NCBI GenBank assembly: GCA_903885795.1
Contig: CAISJV010000047.1
Coordinates: 1 to 64,000, forward strand
DNA length: 64,000 nucleotides
Direction: 5' to 3'
Source: an uncultured delta proteobacterium
GTDB lineage: Bacteria > Desulfobacterota > Syntrophia > Syntrophales > UBA8958
The translations under genes and the position numbers were made by a program. Below, piece by piece: positions 9,411 through 18,617 of this stretch (its first letter is position 1; each line of letters begins with the position of its first letter). The notes beneath the pieces are model-generated. The model searched no databases. It was not told the origin of the DNA and saw only the letters and a program-made list of their open reading frames with translations.

Positions 9411-10463
9411 ATGGCAAGAATTCGTGGGAAGTCTAAAACCGCTGAAATCTTGACCCTCGATGCTGCGGTCAAGAAGTATGCACTAAGCGGAAGTCAAATT
9501 GCATTCAGCGGCTTTACAGGGTTTAATAGGAATCCTTTTGCCTTCGCCTGGGAAATGGTAAGGCAGGGTGTCAAGGATATTCATTCCATAGACAGACACG
9601 GCAGTTGCTGCACCTGGCTTCTCAACGCCGCCAGTGCCATCAAGATCTTTGAGACGGACTGGATGGGTTGGGGCGAAATGGCCGGGAAGCTCGATATCAA
9701 TCTTGGCCGAAACTATAAAGCGGGCAAAGTTATCCTTGAGGATTATGCCCATGGCGCCATGGCCATGAGATTTCTCGCCGGCGCTATCGGCGCACCGTTC
9801 ATCCCCTACAACGCACCCTTGGGATCAGACCTTTATAATGAAAAATACGACGCCTTGGGGAAGGCGGGGTTGAGAGACGGCAAAAACCCCAAAATCGCCA
9901 AGAAAAAGTTTATTCAGATGGAAGAACCCTTCTGGGGAAATGGAGACACCGTACTCCTGCCCGCAGCGATGCCCGATCTGGCCGTTATTCACGTAGCCAA
10001 GGCCGGTGACAAGGGGACAGCCCATTGGCGTGGCGTCGGCACCATTGACAAGGAAATCTCCTTTGCCTGCGATAAGGTCGTGATCATCGCCGAGGAAATC
10101 GTTCCCGAAGCAGAGATGAGGAAGTATCCGGAAGCGAACCAGATACCCTATTTTGTTGTTGACGCCATCGTAGAATGTCCCTGGGGCGCCTTCCCGAGTT
10201 CGGTACCCTACTACTATGACTACGACGCACCCTTCATGAGAGTTATGGATGCGGCTTCGCGCAACCCGGATGACCTCAATAAATTTTTGGATGAATGGGT
10301 ATATGCCCCGGCAAGCTGGGAGGAATTCCTTATCAAGCAGGGCGCCAAAAAGCTTCTCGACCTGAAAGCGGAAAGCACCGGTTACAGCACCCGCATGCTG
10401 AGAGGCAAGAAACCCGCACCCCGGATGAAGATGCCCTTGTCCGTGGCAAGAAGTGGTTACTAA
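9411..10463 (+). CDS. CoA-transferase subunit A (glutaconate CoA-transferase type)
   Basis: Larger subunit of a two-subunit class I CoA-transferase, which swaps CoA between acyl-CoA and a free acid. The N-terminus SGSQIAFSGFTGFNRNPFAFA and the internal YAHGAMAMRFLAGAIGAPFI segment match glutaconate CoA-transferase A, as does the later DAIVECPWGAFPSS region; length of 350 aa is slightly above that of the family. The ATG at 9411 follows a strong AAAGGAGGTAG site. Subunit B starts 21 bp after its stop. Together with the following acyl-CoA dehydrogenase and crotonase-like genes it could activate a fatty or dicarboxylic acid at low energy cost; the true substrate is not readable. Confidence 0.88.
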   Translation: MARIRGKSKTAEILTLDAAVKKYALSGSQIAFSGFTGFNRNPFAFAWEMVRQGVKDIHSIDRHGSCCTWLLNAASAIKIFETDWMGWGEMAGKLDINLGRNYKAGKVILEDYAHGAMAMRFLAGAIGAPFIPYNAPLGSDLYNEKYDALGKAGLRDGKNPKIAKKKFIQMEEPFWGNGDTVLLPAAMPDLAVIHVAKAGDKGTAHWRGVGTIDKEISFACDKVVIIAEEIVPEAEMRKYPEANQIPYFVVDAIVECPWGAFPSSVPYYYDYDAPFMRVMDAASRNPDDLNKFLDEWVYAPASWEEFLIKQGAKKLLDLKAESTGYSTRMLRGKKPAPRMKMPLSVARSGY

Positions 10464-10484
10464 GAGAAAGGGGGGAGAGTATAT

Positions 10485-11387
10485 ATGGCAAAATCAATGG
10501 AAGAATTGATGGAACTTATCGATAAGATTCCCGATACACCGGCAAAGCCAGGAGAATTTATCCTGCCGGAACTGATGGCTATCGCCATTGCCCACGAGGT
10601 GCACAACGACGACGTCGTCTTTGCAGGCACCGGGCTACCGATGGTAGGGATTATGACGGCAAACTTCACCAACGCCCCGAAAGCCACCCTGATCTATGAA
10701 TCAGGCATCTGCGATGGCAAGACGATGCATGTCCCCATGTCCGTCTGCGATCAGCGGGCGGCCAACATGAGTTCCACTCTGGGTGGCCTCGTGGATACCT
10801 TCGGGTATTATCTCCAGCAGGGTTATGTCACCCTGGGCTTCCTGGGCGGTGCAGCGATTGATAAATACGGCGGCGTAAACGTCACCTCCATCGGCGACTA
10901 TTACAATCCGTCTCACCGTTTCACCGGTTCGGGCGGCAACTCCGACATCGGCACGATGGCTCATCGCGTGGCCTACATCATCCTTCAGGAAAAGCGCCGT
11001 TTCCTTGAGAGAAACGATTATACAACCACACCGGGCTGGTGGTGCTGGGATTTTAAGACCAACGAATGGAAACCCAAGAAAGAGGTCTGGAAAAACACGG
11101 CATACGCAAACAACGGTCCCTGCGGCGTCGTGACCAACATGGGCGTCTATCGTTTTGATGCCGAAGGCATCATCTACCTGGAAACGTGCCACCCCGGCAT
11201 CACGGTAGAGCAGGTGAAGGACAACTGCGGTTTCGACCTCAACGTGTCGAAGTTGACGGGCGATACGCCATGCCCGACCTACCAGGAACTGTTCATTCTC
11301 CGTGAATTCGTGGATCCGGAATTGATCTTCCTGCCGGCGAAAACTCCTTATACGCCTGACATCCAGGCCATCATCGACAAGGGTTAA
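10485..11387 (+). CDS. CoA-transferase subunit B (glutaconate CoA-transferase type)
   Basis: Carries the catalytic residue of the pair. The segment ATLIYESGICDGKT contains Glu72, at the position of the glutamate that forms the glutamyl-CoA intermediate in glutaconate CoA-transferase B. The FTGSGGNSDIGTMAHRV stretch near residue 145 is also typical. At 300 aa it is somewhat longer than the Acidaminococcus subunit. The start is supported by GGGGGAG 8 bases upstream. Translation is probably coupled to subunit A. A perfect palindromic terminator follows. Confidence 0.9.
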   Translation: MAKSMEELMELIDKIPDTPAKPGEFILPELMAIAIAHEVHNDDVVFAGTGLPMVGIMTANFTNAPKATLIYESGICDGKTMHVPMSVCDQRAANMSSTLGGLVDTFGYYLQQGYVTLGFLGGAAIDKYGGVNVTSIGDYYNPSHRFTGSGGNSDIGTMAHRVAYIILQEKRRFLERNDYTTTPGWWCWDFKTNEWKPKKEVWKNTAYANNGPCGVVTNMGVYRFDAEGIIYLETCHPGITVEQVKDNCGFDLNVSKLTGDTPCPTYQELFILREFVDPELIFLPAKTPYTPDIQAIIDKG

Positions 11388-11400
11388 CGACATATCACCG

Positions 11401-11438
11401 AAAAGAGGGGAAGCATGCTTCCCCTCTTTTCATTTTAT
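11401..11438 (+). terminator. palindromic terminator after the CoA-transferase pair
   Basis: AAAAGAGGGGAAGCA and its exact reverse complement form a 30-base perfect palindrome (11401-11430) ending in TTTT and followed by CATTTTATC. It begins 13 bases after the subunit B stop. The A-run on the other side would let it work on both strands. Confidence 0.85.
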
Positions 11439-11457
11439 CTTTCTCATGAATATGGAA

Positions 11458-11492
11458 ATTAACCATCTGTTCAAGGGACAGATGGTGTTAAT
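11458..11492. repeat. inverted repeat in the acyl-CoA dehydrogenase leader
   Basis: ATTAACCATCTGT and ACAGATGGTGTTAAT pair over 12 or 13 bases with a small bulge and a 7-base loop. It lies between the upstream terminator and the ribosome site at about 11503. No T-run follows, so a regulator-binding site or mRNA-stability hairpin is more likely than termination. Confidence 0.55.
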
Positions 11493-11521
11493 AAACACTA
11501 TCAGGAAGGGGAGAAGATGCA

Positions 11522-12679
11522 ATGAACTTAGATTTAACTGAAGACCAAAAGATGATTCAGGATACGGCAAGAAATTTTGCCAAATCGGAGCTGGAACCTT
11601 TGGCCGCAAAACTGGATGAGGAGGGTGATCGGGAAGCGTTCCTGAAGAACCTCAAAAAGCTGGCGGAACTGGGACTTATGGGGATTGCGGTAAAAGGGGA
11701 ATACGGCGGTTCGGAAGCGGGAACCGTGGCCTTCAGCCTCGCGATCACGGAAATCGCCCGGGCCTGCGCCTCTACAGCAGTGACCACATCGGTGAACAAC
11801 ATGGTCTGTGAGGTCATCCAGGCCATCGGTTCGGAAGAACAGAAAAAGGCATATATCCCGAAGATTTGCTCGGGCGAGTACCCCGCCGGCGGCTTTGGAT
11901 TGACGGAAACGACGGCAGGTTCGGACCCGGCCGGGATGCGTTGCACCGCCGTGCTGGACGGCAACGAGTGGGTATTGAACGGCAACAAGATATTTATTAC
12001 CAGCGCCGAATACGCCGGAGTGTTCGTTGTCTGGGCAGTGACGGATAAAGCGGCCCCCAAGGGCAAGGGAATCAGTTGCTTCCTCGTCGAAAACGGTCTC
12101 CCCGGGTTCATTGTCGGCCGGGCTGAACATAAAATGGGGCAGCATGCCTCCGTCACCAATGAACTCGTCTTTGAAGACTGCCGCATTCCCAAAACCGCCA
12201 TGATGGGAAAACCAAACGACGGTTTCCGCACCGCTGTGGGCGAATTGGCCGGCGGTCGCATCGGGATCGGATCTCTGGGACTCGGCTGCGGACTGGCCGC
12301 CATCGAATACGCCGCCAAGTACGCCGTTGAGAGAAAACAGTTTGATCAGTCCATCACCAACTTCCAGGCCATTCAGTGGATGATCGCCGAATCCTACACG
12401 GAACTGGAAGCGGGGCGGCTGCTCCTTATGAACGCCGCCTACCAGAAGGAAAATGGCCGGTTCTTCGCCCGTCAGGCGTCGATGGCCAAATACTTCGCCA
12501 CGGAAGCGGGAGAGCGGGCCTGTTACAACGCCATTCAGATCCTCGGCGGTTACGGATACACCAAGGAATTCCCTGTTGAGCGTTACTATCGGGACGCCCG
12601 GATCACCTCCATCTATGAGGGAACAAACCAGATCCAGCGCGTCATCATCGCCCGGGACATCCTGAGCAAACTGAAATAA
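11522..12679 (+). CDS. short/medium-chain acyl-CoA dehydrogenase
   Basis: FAD enzyme of the 385-residue class. Motifs in order: GFGLTETTAGSDPAGM (FAD/substrate binding, about residue 120), NGNKIFITSAEYA, the C-terminal signature QILGGYGYTKEFPVERYYRDARI, and the catalytic Glu in SIYEGTNQIQRV near residue 365, the position used by butyryl-CoA and short-chain dehydrogenases. The start has GAAGGGGAG about 8 bases upstream. It stands as its own unit between two terminators. An electron-transfer flavoprotein partner is not in the window. Confidence 0.95.
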   Translation: MNLDLTEDQKMIQDTARNFAKSELEPLAAKLDEEGDREAFLKNLKKLAELGLMGIAVKGEYGGSEAGTVAFSLAITEIARACASTAVTTSVNNMVCEVIQAIGSEEQKKAYIPKICSGEYPAGGFGLTETTAGSDPAGMRCTAVLDGNEWVLNGNKIFITSAEYAGVFVVWAVTDKAAPKGKGISCFLVENGLPGFIVGRAEHKMGQHASVTNELVFEDCRIPKTAMMGKPNDGFRTAVGELAGGRIGIGSLGLGCGLAAIEYAAKYAVERKQFDQSITNFQAIQWMIAESYTELEAGRLLLMNAAYQKENGRFFARQASMAKYFATEAGERACYNAIQILGGYGYTKEFPVERYYRDARITSIYEGTNQIQRVIIARDILSKLK

Positions 12680-12700
12680 AGGCAAATACGGGAAATCGAC

Positions 12701-12748
12701 AAAAACGCCCCTGCCCTCCTGAATAAAGGGGTGGGGGCGTTTTTTTTG
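12701..12748 (+). terminator. intrinsic terminator after the acyl-CoA dehydrogenase
   Basis: ACGCCCC pairs with GGGGCGT, with further pairing inside, and is followed by eight T residues (12740-12747). It lies 22 bases after the dehydrogenase stop. Confidence 0.85.
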
Positions 12749-12779
12749 GATTGATCAATTATATAGGGAGGGCAAAGTA

Positions 12780-13520
12780 ATGGCTTACGAAACGATCAGC
12801 ACCGACCAATCCCACGCAGGCATAGGCATTCTGACCCTCAACCGTCCCGATAAGCGCAACGCTATTTCCATTCAAATGCGCCGGGAAATCTCGGCCTGCC
12901 TGAAGTCATGGAAGGATGATCCCACCATCCGGATTCTCATTGTGACCGGCGCCGGCAGTACCTTCACCGCCGGCTTCGACCTCAGTGAATTCAATAAACC
13001 AGGGCTTCTGCATGAACTCTACCAGACATCCTCCGAATATCACCGTGATATCTGGTATTTTCCCAAGCCGACGATCGCCGCCATTAATGGCCCGGCCCTG
13101 GCGGGAGGCTTCGACCTCGTCAAGCTATGTGACATCCGTATTTGCTCTGCTGGGGCCAGATTCGGCCATCCGGAGATCAAATTCGGCGCCCCTACCCTCT
13201 TTACACCCCTCAAGTGGATTGTCGGCGCCGGTCTGGCAAGGGAATTATGCCTCTCCGGGCGGACCATCGACGCTACGGAGGCTTATCGTATCGGGCTGGT
13301 AAATGAGCTGGTGGAGGAGAGCAAGCTGCTGGATCGCGCCCTGGAGATCGCCGGAAAAATCATGGAGGCCCCTCAGTACGCCCTGGAACAGACCAAGCAT
13401 TTCTTTCTCGACAACGCCGACCGGGGATTCGAGGAATCATTCTCCATCGAACATGACAAGGGTTTTCAGGAATTCCTTCTGAAGCGCGCAACGGAGGCCC
13501 TTCAGAAATTGACGCCCTAA
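12780..13520 (+). CDS. enoyl-CoA hydratase/isomerase family protein
   Basis: Crotonase fold, 246 aa. The first oxyanion region is TFTAGFDLSEF and the second is GPALAGGFDLVKLCDIR. Compared with the true hydratase at 841-1623, the first catalytic Glu is replaced by Asp (GGFDL against GGGTEI), the second Glu remains (FGHPEIKFG), and the usual PGxGGTQRL segment is FTPLKWIVGAG. This makes hydration uncertain; isomerase or other crotonase-superfamily chemistry is possible. The start has GGGAGGG 8 bases upstream. Confidence 0.88.
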   Translation: MAYETISTDQSHAGIGILTLNRPDKRNAISIQMRREISACLKSWKDDPTIRILIVTGAGSTFTAGFDLSEFNKPGLLHELYQTSSEYHRDIWYFPKPTIAAINGPALAGGFDLVKLCDIRICSAGARFGHPEIKFGAPTLFTPLKWIVGAGLARELCLSGRTIDATEAYRIGLVNELVEESKLLDRALEIAGKIMEAPQYALEQTKHFFLDNADRGFEESFSIEHDKGFQEFLLKRATEALQKLTP

Positions 13521-13752
13521 ATGATAACGAAGAAATAATCGTGTACCGAAAGATTATTCTTTATCTCAAATAAGTCGAGATTTGCGATAGCGTTTGTGTA
13601 GCAGATTGCTTTTGGTAATAAGGAAATATTTTCAAGGGGAAATGGAATATGCCGATCATTTGGTCCACCTACAAACAAACGAGGAACAGTTGATAACAAA
13701 ATCGTAGATTATCAAAAGAAATCTTCGATAAATCAATGACTCGTAAATAGAA

Positions 13753-16659
13753 CTATTTCACAACAACCAATGGGAAGTCCATCCCGCGTGAATCCACGAC
13801 AGGATACTGGGCCTCCCGCTTGTACTTTTTCGTGATTTCCGGGAGCTGTTCTTCAACGTATCCCATGAGCTTCCTGACGGTCACTGTGTCGGTTCCTCCT
13901 GCCGCCTTTCCTTTCAAACCCTCCAATAGCGTGTAGGTAAAGACGCCATGCCCGAGTTCCTGCGTCTCGGCGGCGAACTGGTCTTTCGTGGAGGCTGCGA
14001 TGACATGCACCCCTGTAGAACGGGAGAGTTGAGAGAGGGCCTTCCTGTCTTCAAAACCACGGAAGGCGATTAGCATGGCCCCGGCTTTACAGGCATCAAT
14101 GACGACAAGTACTTTCTGTGCCTTTATCTGTTTTACGTAGTCCGCAAGTTCTATGGAGGAGATGCCTTTTGTCTTAACTGCCTCTTCCCGTTCCGGATAC
14201 GTCAGCTCATAAGGAATGAAATACCACTTGTCATCGATATTCTCGCCATGTCCCGCAAGGTAGATAAGCACAACATCCTGGGGGCTGGTTTTTTCAAGTT
14301 CTTTCAGTTTGGCGAAGATCGTCGCTTTGGTTGCTTCCTCGTTGAATATCTCTGTTACGTAGACATCTTTGAACAATCCCTTTCCCTTCTCCCGGAAAAA
14401 GGCAATGATCCCCTTAGCGTCAGGTTCCGCATAGGACAGATTTAATGCAGGGTTCTGGTATTTATTCAAACCGACAGCAAAGACATGCAGGGCAATCTCC
14501 TTCTGGGGTGCCGTGAGCTTTACGGTAAGTTCATAGGGGTTTGATTCAGTCCGGTCCCTGCTGAAACCCGTTGCCCGGAAGATGTTCAGACCATCAACAA
14601 GCGTGACGGTATAGGTTTTCTCCGCCACATCGTTCCCGGCTGCAATCTTCAACCCTCGCACTTCTTCGCCTACCACCTTGCCATTGTGATAGAGCCGTAT
14701 CTCGTCTATGCCGCCACCCTTATCCTGGGCTCTTACGGTTATCTTGATCGTATCTGTACTGAATGATGCATCTGGTGTAGGTGAAGTGATCCGCGTTACC
14801 GGGGCCACAAGAACGCCCTTCCTGATATCGGCAAGCTCCTTGACCTCCTTGCCCTGAAGAACTGAAGCTACATAAACGGGATTGAAGAACCGCTCATAGA
14901 AATTATCGATGGAATAGACTGCATTGCCGACCCGCACGTTAAGGTGCTTTGCCCCGTTGGCCGAGGCATTAAAATAGCCCTCCGGGGTGATTGTTATCCA
15001 CTCTCCGTCGGTAAAGCCGATGAACTGGGCAATCTCTTTACCTGTATGGATGTCCCAGATGCGGGTTGTTGCATCCCAACTACCCGACAAAACATACCGA
15101 CTATCCGGACTAAAGGTAACGGAGAATACTACACTTAAATGACCTTGGAATGTCCTTAACTCTTTTCCCGTAGAAACATTCCAAAGTTTCATGGTTTTAT
15201 CAAGACTTCCCGATAAAATATTCTGACCATCTGAGCTGAAAGCAACAGAATAAACTATGGATGAATGTCCCTCAAAAGATCTGACTTCTTTGCTTGTTGA
15301 GATATCCCAAAGTTTCATGGTTTTATCATGACTTCCAGACAGGGCATACCTCCCATCAGGGCTGAAGTTAACAGACGAAATCGAATTTTCATGACCTTTA
15401 AAAGTCCGTAACTCTTTTCCCGTGGTGACGTCCCAAAGTTTCATGGTTTTATCATAACTTCCAGACAGGGCATACCGCCCATCAGGGCTGAAGTTAACAG
15501 ACGAAACCGAATTTTCATGACCTTTAAAAGTCCGTAACCATTTTCCCGTGGTGACGTCCCAAAGTTTCATGGTTTTATCATGACTTCCAGATAATCCATA
15601 TCGTCCATCCGGACTTAAAGCAAAGGATGTATTCCCACTTGCATATCCTTCGAAAGTCTTTAATTCACTTACTGTAAGGATGTCCCAAATCTTCATGGTT
15701 TTGTCAGAGCTTCCCGACAACGCATACCGCCCGTCAGGACTAAAGGCGACAGACAAAACCTTCTCTTTGTGCCCTTTAAAAGTTTTTAATTCTTTTCCTG
15801 TAACGATGTCCCAGATCTTCATGGTGTTATCATAACTTCCAGATAGGGCATACCTCCCATCCGGACTAAAGGCGACGGATGTAACCGGACCTTCATGTCC
15901 TCTAAAAGTCCTCAACTTTTTTCCTGTATCGATATCCCAGATAGAAACATCCCATGGAGTTAAATGATTTTCCCAACTTCCTGACATCACATACTGTCCA
16001 TCTGGGCTGAAGGCGACGGATGAAATGCTGATTACTTTCCCTTCGAAAGTTTTTAATTCTTTTCCTGTAGAGATGTCCCAGATCTTCATGGTGTTATCGC
16101 CGCTTTCTGATAACGCATACCGCCCGTCAGGACTAAAGGCAACAGACCAAACCTTCTCTTTGTGCCCTTTAAAAGTTTTTAATTCTTTTCCTGTAGAGAT
16201 GTCCCAGATCTTCATGGTGTTATCATAACTCCCAGACAGGGCATACCTCCCATCCGGACTAAAGGCGACAGATAAGACCGCTCCACCATAATGCCCTCTA
16301 AAAGTTCGTAACTCTTTTCCCGTTGAAACTTCCCAGAGTTTGAATCCATTAAGATCCCAACTTCCTGACAAAATGTATAGTCCATCCGGACTAAAGGCGA
16401 CAGACGCAACAGCACCTTCATGCCCTTGAAAAGTTCTTAATTCTCTTCCTGTAGTGATATCCCAGATCCTTAAATAACCATCCCAACTTCCTGACAAAAC
16501 GGTCTTCCTATCTGGACTGAATGCAACTGATGAAACATCTTGGATATTTCCTAATTGTACAAATATCTCCGGTTTCTCTGCTGCTACTGCCACACACTGA
16601 AACGTCAGCAAAGCCAACAATATCATCTTGATCATCAACGGATGTTTCTCATCCCTCAT
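13753..16659 (-). CDS. secreted WD40-repeat protein with C-terminal caspase-like (C14) peptidase domain
   Basis: 968 aa. A signal peptide (hydrophobic residues 9-27, AVAAEK cleavage region) is followed by twelve WD40 repeats of about 42 residues (residues 37-548), enough for two propellers. A linker with Ig-like beta features follows (ITVRAQDKGGGIDEIRLYHNG, about residue 640), then a caspase-like domain from about residue 720. The catalytic dyad is readable as His804 in YLAGHGEN and Cys857 in VVIDACKAG. Such proteins occur in cyanobacteria and other bacteria with complex lifestyles; roles are poorly known. The propellers probably bind a partner that controls the protease. The start follows GGAGGGG. 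Repeats 3/6, 4/7 and 9/10 are nearly identical in DNA. Confidence 0.9.
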   Translation of the reverse strand: MRDEKHPLMIKMILLALLTFQCVAVAAEKPEIFVQLGNIQDVSSVAFSPDRKTVLSGSWDGYLRIWDITTGRELRTFQGHEGAVASVAFSPDGLYILSGSWDLNGFKLWEVSTGKELRTFRGHYGGAVLSVAFSPDGRYALSGSYDNTMKIWDISTGKELKTFKGHKEKVWSVAFSPDGRYALSESGDNTMKIWDISTGKELKTFEGKVISISSVAFSPDGQYVMSGSWENHLTPWDVSIWDIDTGKKLRTFRGHEGPVTSVAFSPDGRYALSGSYDNTMKIWDIVTGKELKTFKGHKEKVLSVAFSPDGRYALSGSSDKTMKIWDILTVSELKTFEGYASGNTSFALSPDGRYGLSGSHDKTMKLWDVTTGKWLRTFKGHENSVSSVNFSPDGRYALSGSYDKTMKLWDVTTGKELRTFKGHENSISSVNFSPDGRYALSGSHDKTMKLWDISTSKEVRSFEGHSSIVYSVAFSSDGQNILSGSLDKTMKLWNVSTGKELRTFQGHLSVVFSVTFSPDSRYVLSGSWDATTRIWDIHTGKEIAQFIGFTDGEWITITPEGYFNASANGAKHLNVRVGNAVYSIDNFYERFFNPVYVASVLQGKEVKELADIRKGVLVAPVTRITSPTPDASFSTDTIKITVRAQDKGGGIDEIRLYHNGKVVGEEVRGLKIAAGNDVAEKTYTVTLVDGLNIFRATGFSRDRTESNPYELTVKLTAPQKEIALHVFAVGLNKYQNPALNLSYAEPDAKGIIAFFREKGKGLFKDVYVTEIFNEEATKATIFAKLKELEKTSPQDVVLIYLAGHGENIDDKWYFIPYELTYPEREEAVKTKGISSIELADYVKQIKAQKVLVVIDACKAGAMLIAFRGFEDRKALSQLSRSTGVHVIAASTKDQFAAETQELGHGVFTYTLLEGLKGKAAGGTDTVTVRKLMGYVEEQLPEITKKYKREAQYPVVDSRGMDFPLVVVK
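15016..16551 (-). repeat. tandem WD40-coding repeat array, 12 units of about 126 bp
   Basis: In-frame units of 42 codons (some 43 or 47) inside the caspase gene. Phrases such as CATGGTGTTATCATAACT and the TCTTTTCC stretch recur with only a few changes, most strongly between 15300-15600 and 15660-16270. The conservation at DNA level, including third codon positions, suggests recent duplication or gene conversion among units. Confidence 0.85.
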
Positions 16660-17022
16660 GCGTCCCCTCCTTGCGTACCAGAAGTCAGTATAAATAAATC
16701 AGTGTTTTGATAAGAATTATTTTCGGGGAGAAATATAGAAAAAACCGTATTAAATGTCAAAATAATAATGTAATCTTTACAGGAATTGAAGTCAGCGATA
16801 TACTTCATTACGCATTGAAACAAAGTGTGCCCATCGAAATCACCGGATACTCTCTTTCAGGAAGTTGTTCACGCCCCCAACCATCCAAATAATCACATCA
16901 TAAACCAGCATGTTACAGCCAGTTATCATCAAAACAGGGTAGAGTCAATGATGTTTTTGTCATCGGTTCGCAAGCACAGAATATATTACCTGACGAGTCA
17001 AACGACTTGCCACCGACAATTT
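16660..17022. other. AT-rich intergenic region
   Basis: It holds the promoter of the WD40-caspase gene (listed separately). The remainder, about 16761-17022, has no ribosome site, no RNA-like structure and no open frame that resembles a protein. Confidence 0.5.
16732..16760 (-). promoter_or_regulatory. sigma-70-type promoter for the WD40-caspase gene
   Basis: On the minus strand TTGACA (16760-16755), 17 bp and TATATT (16737-16732) stand about 72 bp before the start codon. This is a near-consensus match. Confidence 0.75.
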
Positions 17023-18474
17023 TTATTCACGACAAATCATGGCGTGCATGGCATCTTCAATCTGTCGTATGGTCTCTTCATCTACTTTACTCCGCCCGGC
17101 AAGAGGTAAGGAAAGCCATGAGTCAAAAACCGGCGGCGCCTGCCCCTGGATTAGATATTCGAGCAGTGAAAATTCATAATAGACCCTGCGGACAGAAAAC
17201 AGGGGATCGTCGCCATAGATAAGGTGGGCCATGGCCCGGGCCAGATCGCATACCTTAAGAACCCAGTCCATGGCCATTCCCGTATAGGATTCAAAATAGT
17301 AAACACCCTCTGATTGCAGCCACTTGCCGTCCTGCTCCAGTTCTTTTTTCACGGGCGTTCCCGGGAAAGGAATCAGGCATTCCGTGTAGGCGATTTCCGC
17401 CCCGTTTTCGAATAGTTCTTTAGCCAGCCGGATCGTTTTCAGCATCGTTTCGACAGTGTCCCAGGGGCCGAAAAGGATGAAACTGACCACGGGCATGAGG
17501 TTCTGTTCGATGCAGTAGGATACGCCCCGTCTCAGATCTTCCGTTGCCATGCCCTTTCCATAGCGGTCCAATATTTCCTGAGCGCCCGATTCTGCCCCCA
17601 CATAAACAGCCTTGAAACCCGCCTCGCTCAGCCACTGCGCCATGACCGGCCGGCGGCAGAAATCGTCTATTCGCCCCTGGACGTAGAATTCGACACCCTG
17701 CACAAGTCCTTCCTGAATCATCATCCCGCAGATCTCCCGGACACGGCGGGGATGAAAGGTGAAATTATCATCGGTGAACATGATCCGTTTTGCCCCGGCG
17801 GACCGCAAGTCCCTGATTTCTGTCAAGATCTTCGCCAGTGGTTCCTGACGGACAATCCCCTGATAGAGGCTTTGAATCGAACAGAAACGACAGTTGTGGT
17901 AACATCCACGGCTGGAAGACAGGCTACGGGTTCGGTATCCCCGGTTATCCAGAATATGGAAAGCAGGCGGTGGCATGTCCCCCAGATCCTTTAGCAGGGG
18001 GCGGTCAGGATTACACACAACACGATGATTTTTGCGGTAACTGATTCCGGAGATTTTTTTTAAGGAAGCCGGTGCAAAATCACTCCTCATGATCTCACGG
18101 AGGGCATCTTCCCCTTCGCCCCGGACGACCACATCCACGTCTTTATTTTCCCTGAGAATCTCCTCGTGAAGGACGGTGGCGTGGATGCCTCCCAGGACAG
18201 TCCTGATGCGGGGATGGATTTTTTTTGCTGTCCCACATGCCGCTAAAGCAGAGGAGAAACTGCTGGAGAGAGAAGTGACGCCCATGATAAGGGGTTTTCC
18301 CCTTTCCAGGGCATCCGTCAAAAGGACCTGGGCTTCCTCCTCGGAACCAATATCCATGTCAACAATAGATACGGAAATTCCATTTGCAAGGAGAGGCGCC
18401 GCCAAGCATTCCAGGCTGAGGGGCGATACCTCCGAGGCACCGTTAAAGCGCGGATTGACAAGCAGAACATCCAT
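17023..18474 (-). CDS. B12-binding-domain radical SAM protein
   Basis: The N-terminal 150 residues form a cobalamin-binding-like Rossmann part (MDVLLVNPRF, LGGIHATVLHEEIL, VVVRGEGEDAL). The radical SAM core follows with the cluster motif Cys191-x3-Cys195-x2-Cys198 (SRGCYHNCRFCS). VYVGAESGAQEILDRYGKG is the usual motif-IV region. The family includes methyltransferases, cyclases and hopanoid-modifying enzymes, and the substrate cannot be told from sequence. Histidine of the base-on cobalamin motif DxHxxG is not obvious. The start at 18474 has only a weak ribosome site. It is downstream of, but separated by a terminator from, the acyl-CoA ligase gene. Confidence 0.88.
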   Translation of the reverse strand: MDVLLVNPRFNGASEVSPLSLECLAAPLLANGISVSIVDMDIGSEEEAQVLLTDALERGKPLIMGVTSLSSSFSSALAACGTAKKIHPRIRTVLGGIHATVLHEEILRENKDVDVVVRGEGEDALREIMRSDFAPASLKKISGISYRKNHRVVCNPDRPLLKDLGDMPPPAFHILDNRGYRTRSLSSSRGCYHNCRFCSIQSLYQGIVRQEPLAKILTEIRDLRSAGAKRIMFTDDNFTFHPRRVREICGMMIQEGLVQGVEFYVQGRIDDFCRRPVMAQWLSEAGFKAVYVGAESGAQEILDRYGKGMATEDLRRGVSYCIEQNLMPVVSFILFGPWDTVETMLKTIRLAKELFENGAEIAYTECLIPFPGTPVKKELEQDGKWLQSEGVYYFESYTGMAMDWVLKVCDLARAMAHLIYGDDPLFSVRRVYYEFSLLEYLIQGQAPPVFDSWLSLPLAGRSKVDEETIRQIEDAMHAMICRE

Positions 18475-18520
18475 GGTAAATTTACTGTATTTTTTTTGCC
18501 GGGATTACTAAAAGCGCCGG

Positions 18521-18565
18521 TAAAACCAAGGGGCTGGCTTTGTTCACAGAAAACAAGCCAGCCCC
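18521..18565 (-). terminator. terminator after the acyl-CoA ligase gene
   Basis: GGGGCTGGCTT (18555-18565 read on the minus strand) pairs with AAGCCAGCCCC (18540-18530), 11 perfect base pairs plus three more around a bulge. On the minus strand it is followed by TTGGTTTTA. It lies about 50 bases past the ligase stop at 18618. Confidence 0.65.
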
Positions 18566-18617
18566 CTAATGATTTGAAACCAAAAATCTAACGGTCCTTG
18601 TTTGAACCCCTAAATAT

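Noticed and set aside
11534-12685. 383-residue minus-strand open frame opposite the acyl-CoA dehydrogenase
   Set aside because: Antisense shadow of a well-supported gene carrying all family motifs.
13517-13705. 60-residue minus-strand frame after the crotonase-family gene
   Set aside because: It begins with TTG without a ribosome site and overlaps the end of the preceding gene; no recognisable family.
15016-16551. CRISPR-like tandem repeats
   Set aside because: The units are in-frame WD40 codons of 126 bp inside one gene, with no unique spacers between short repeats.
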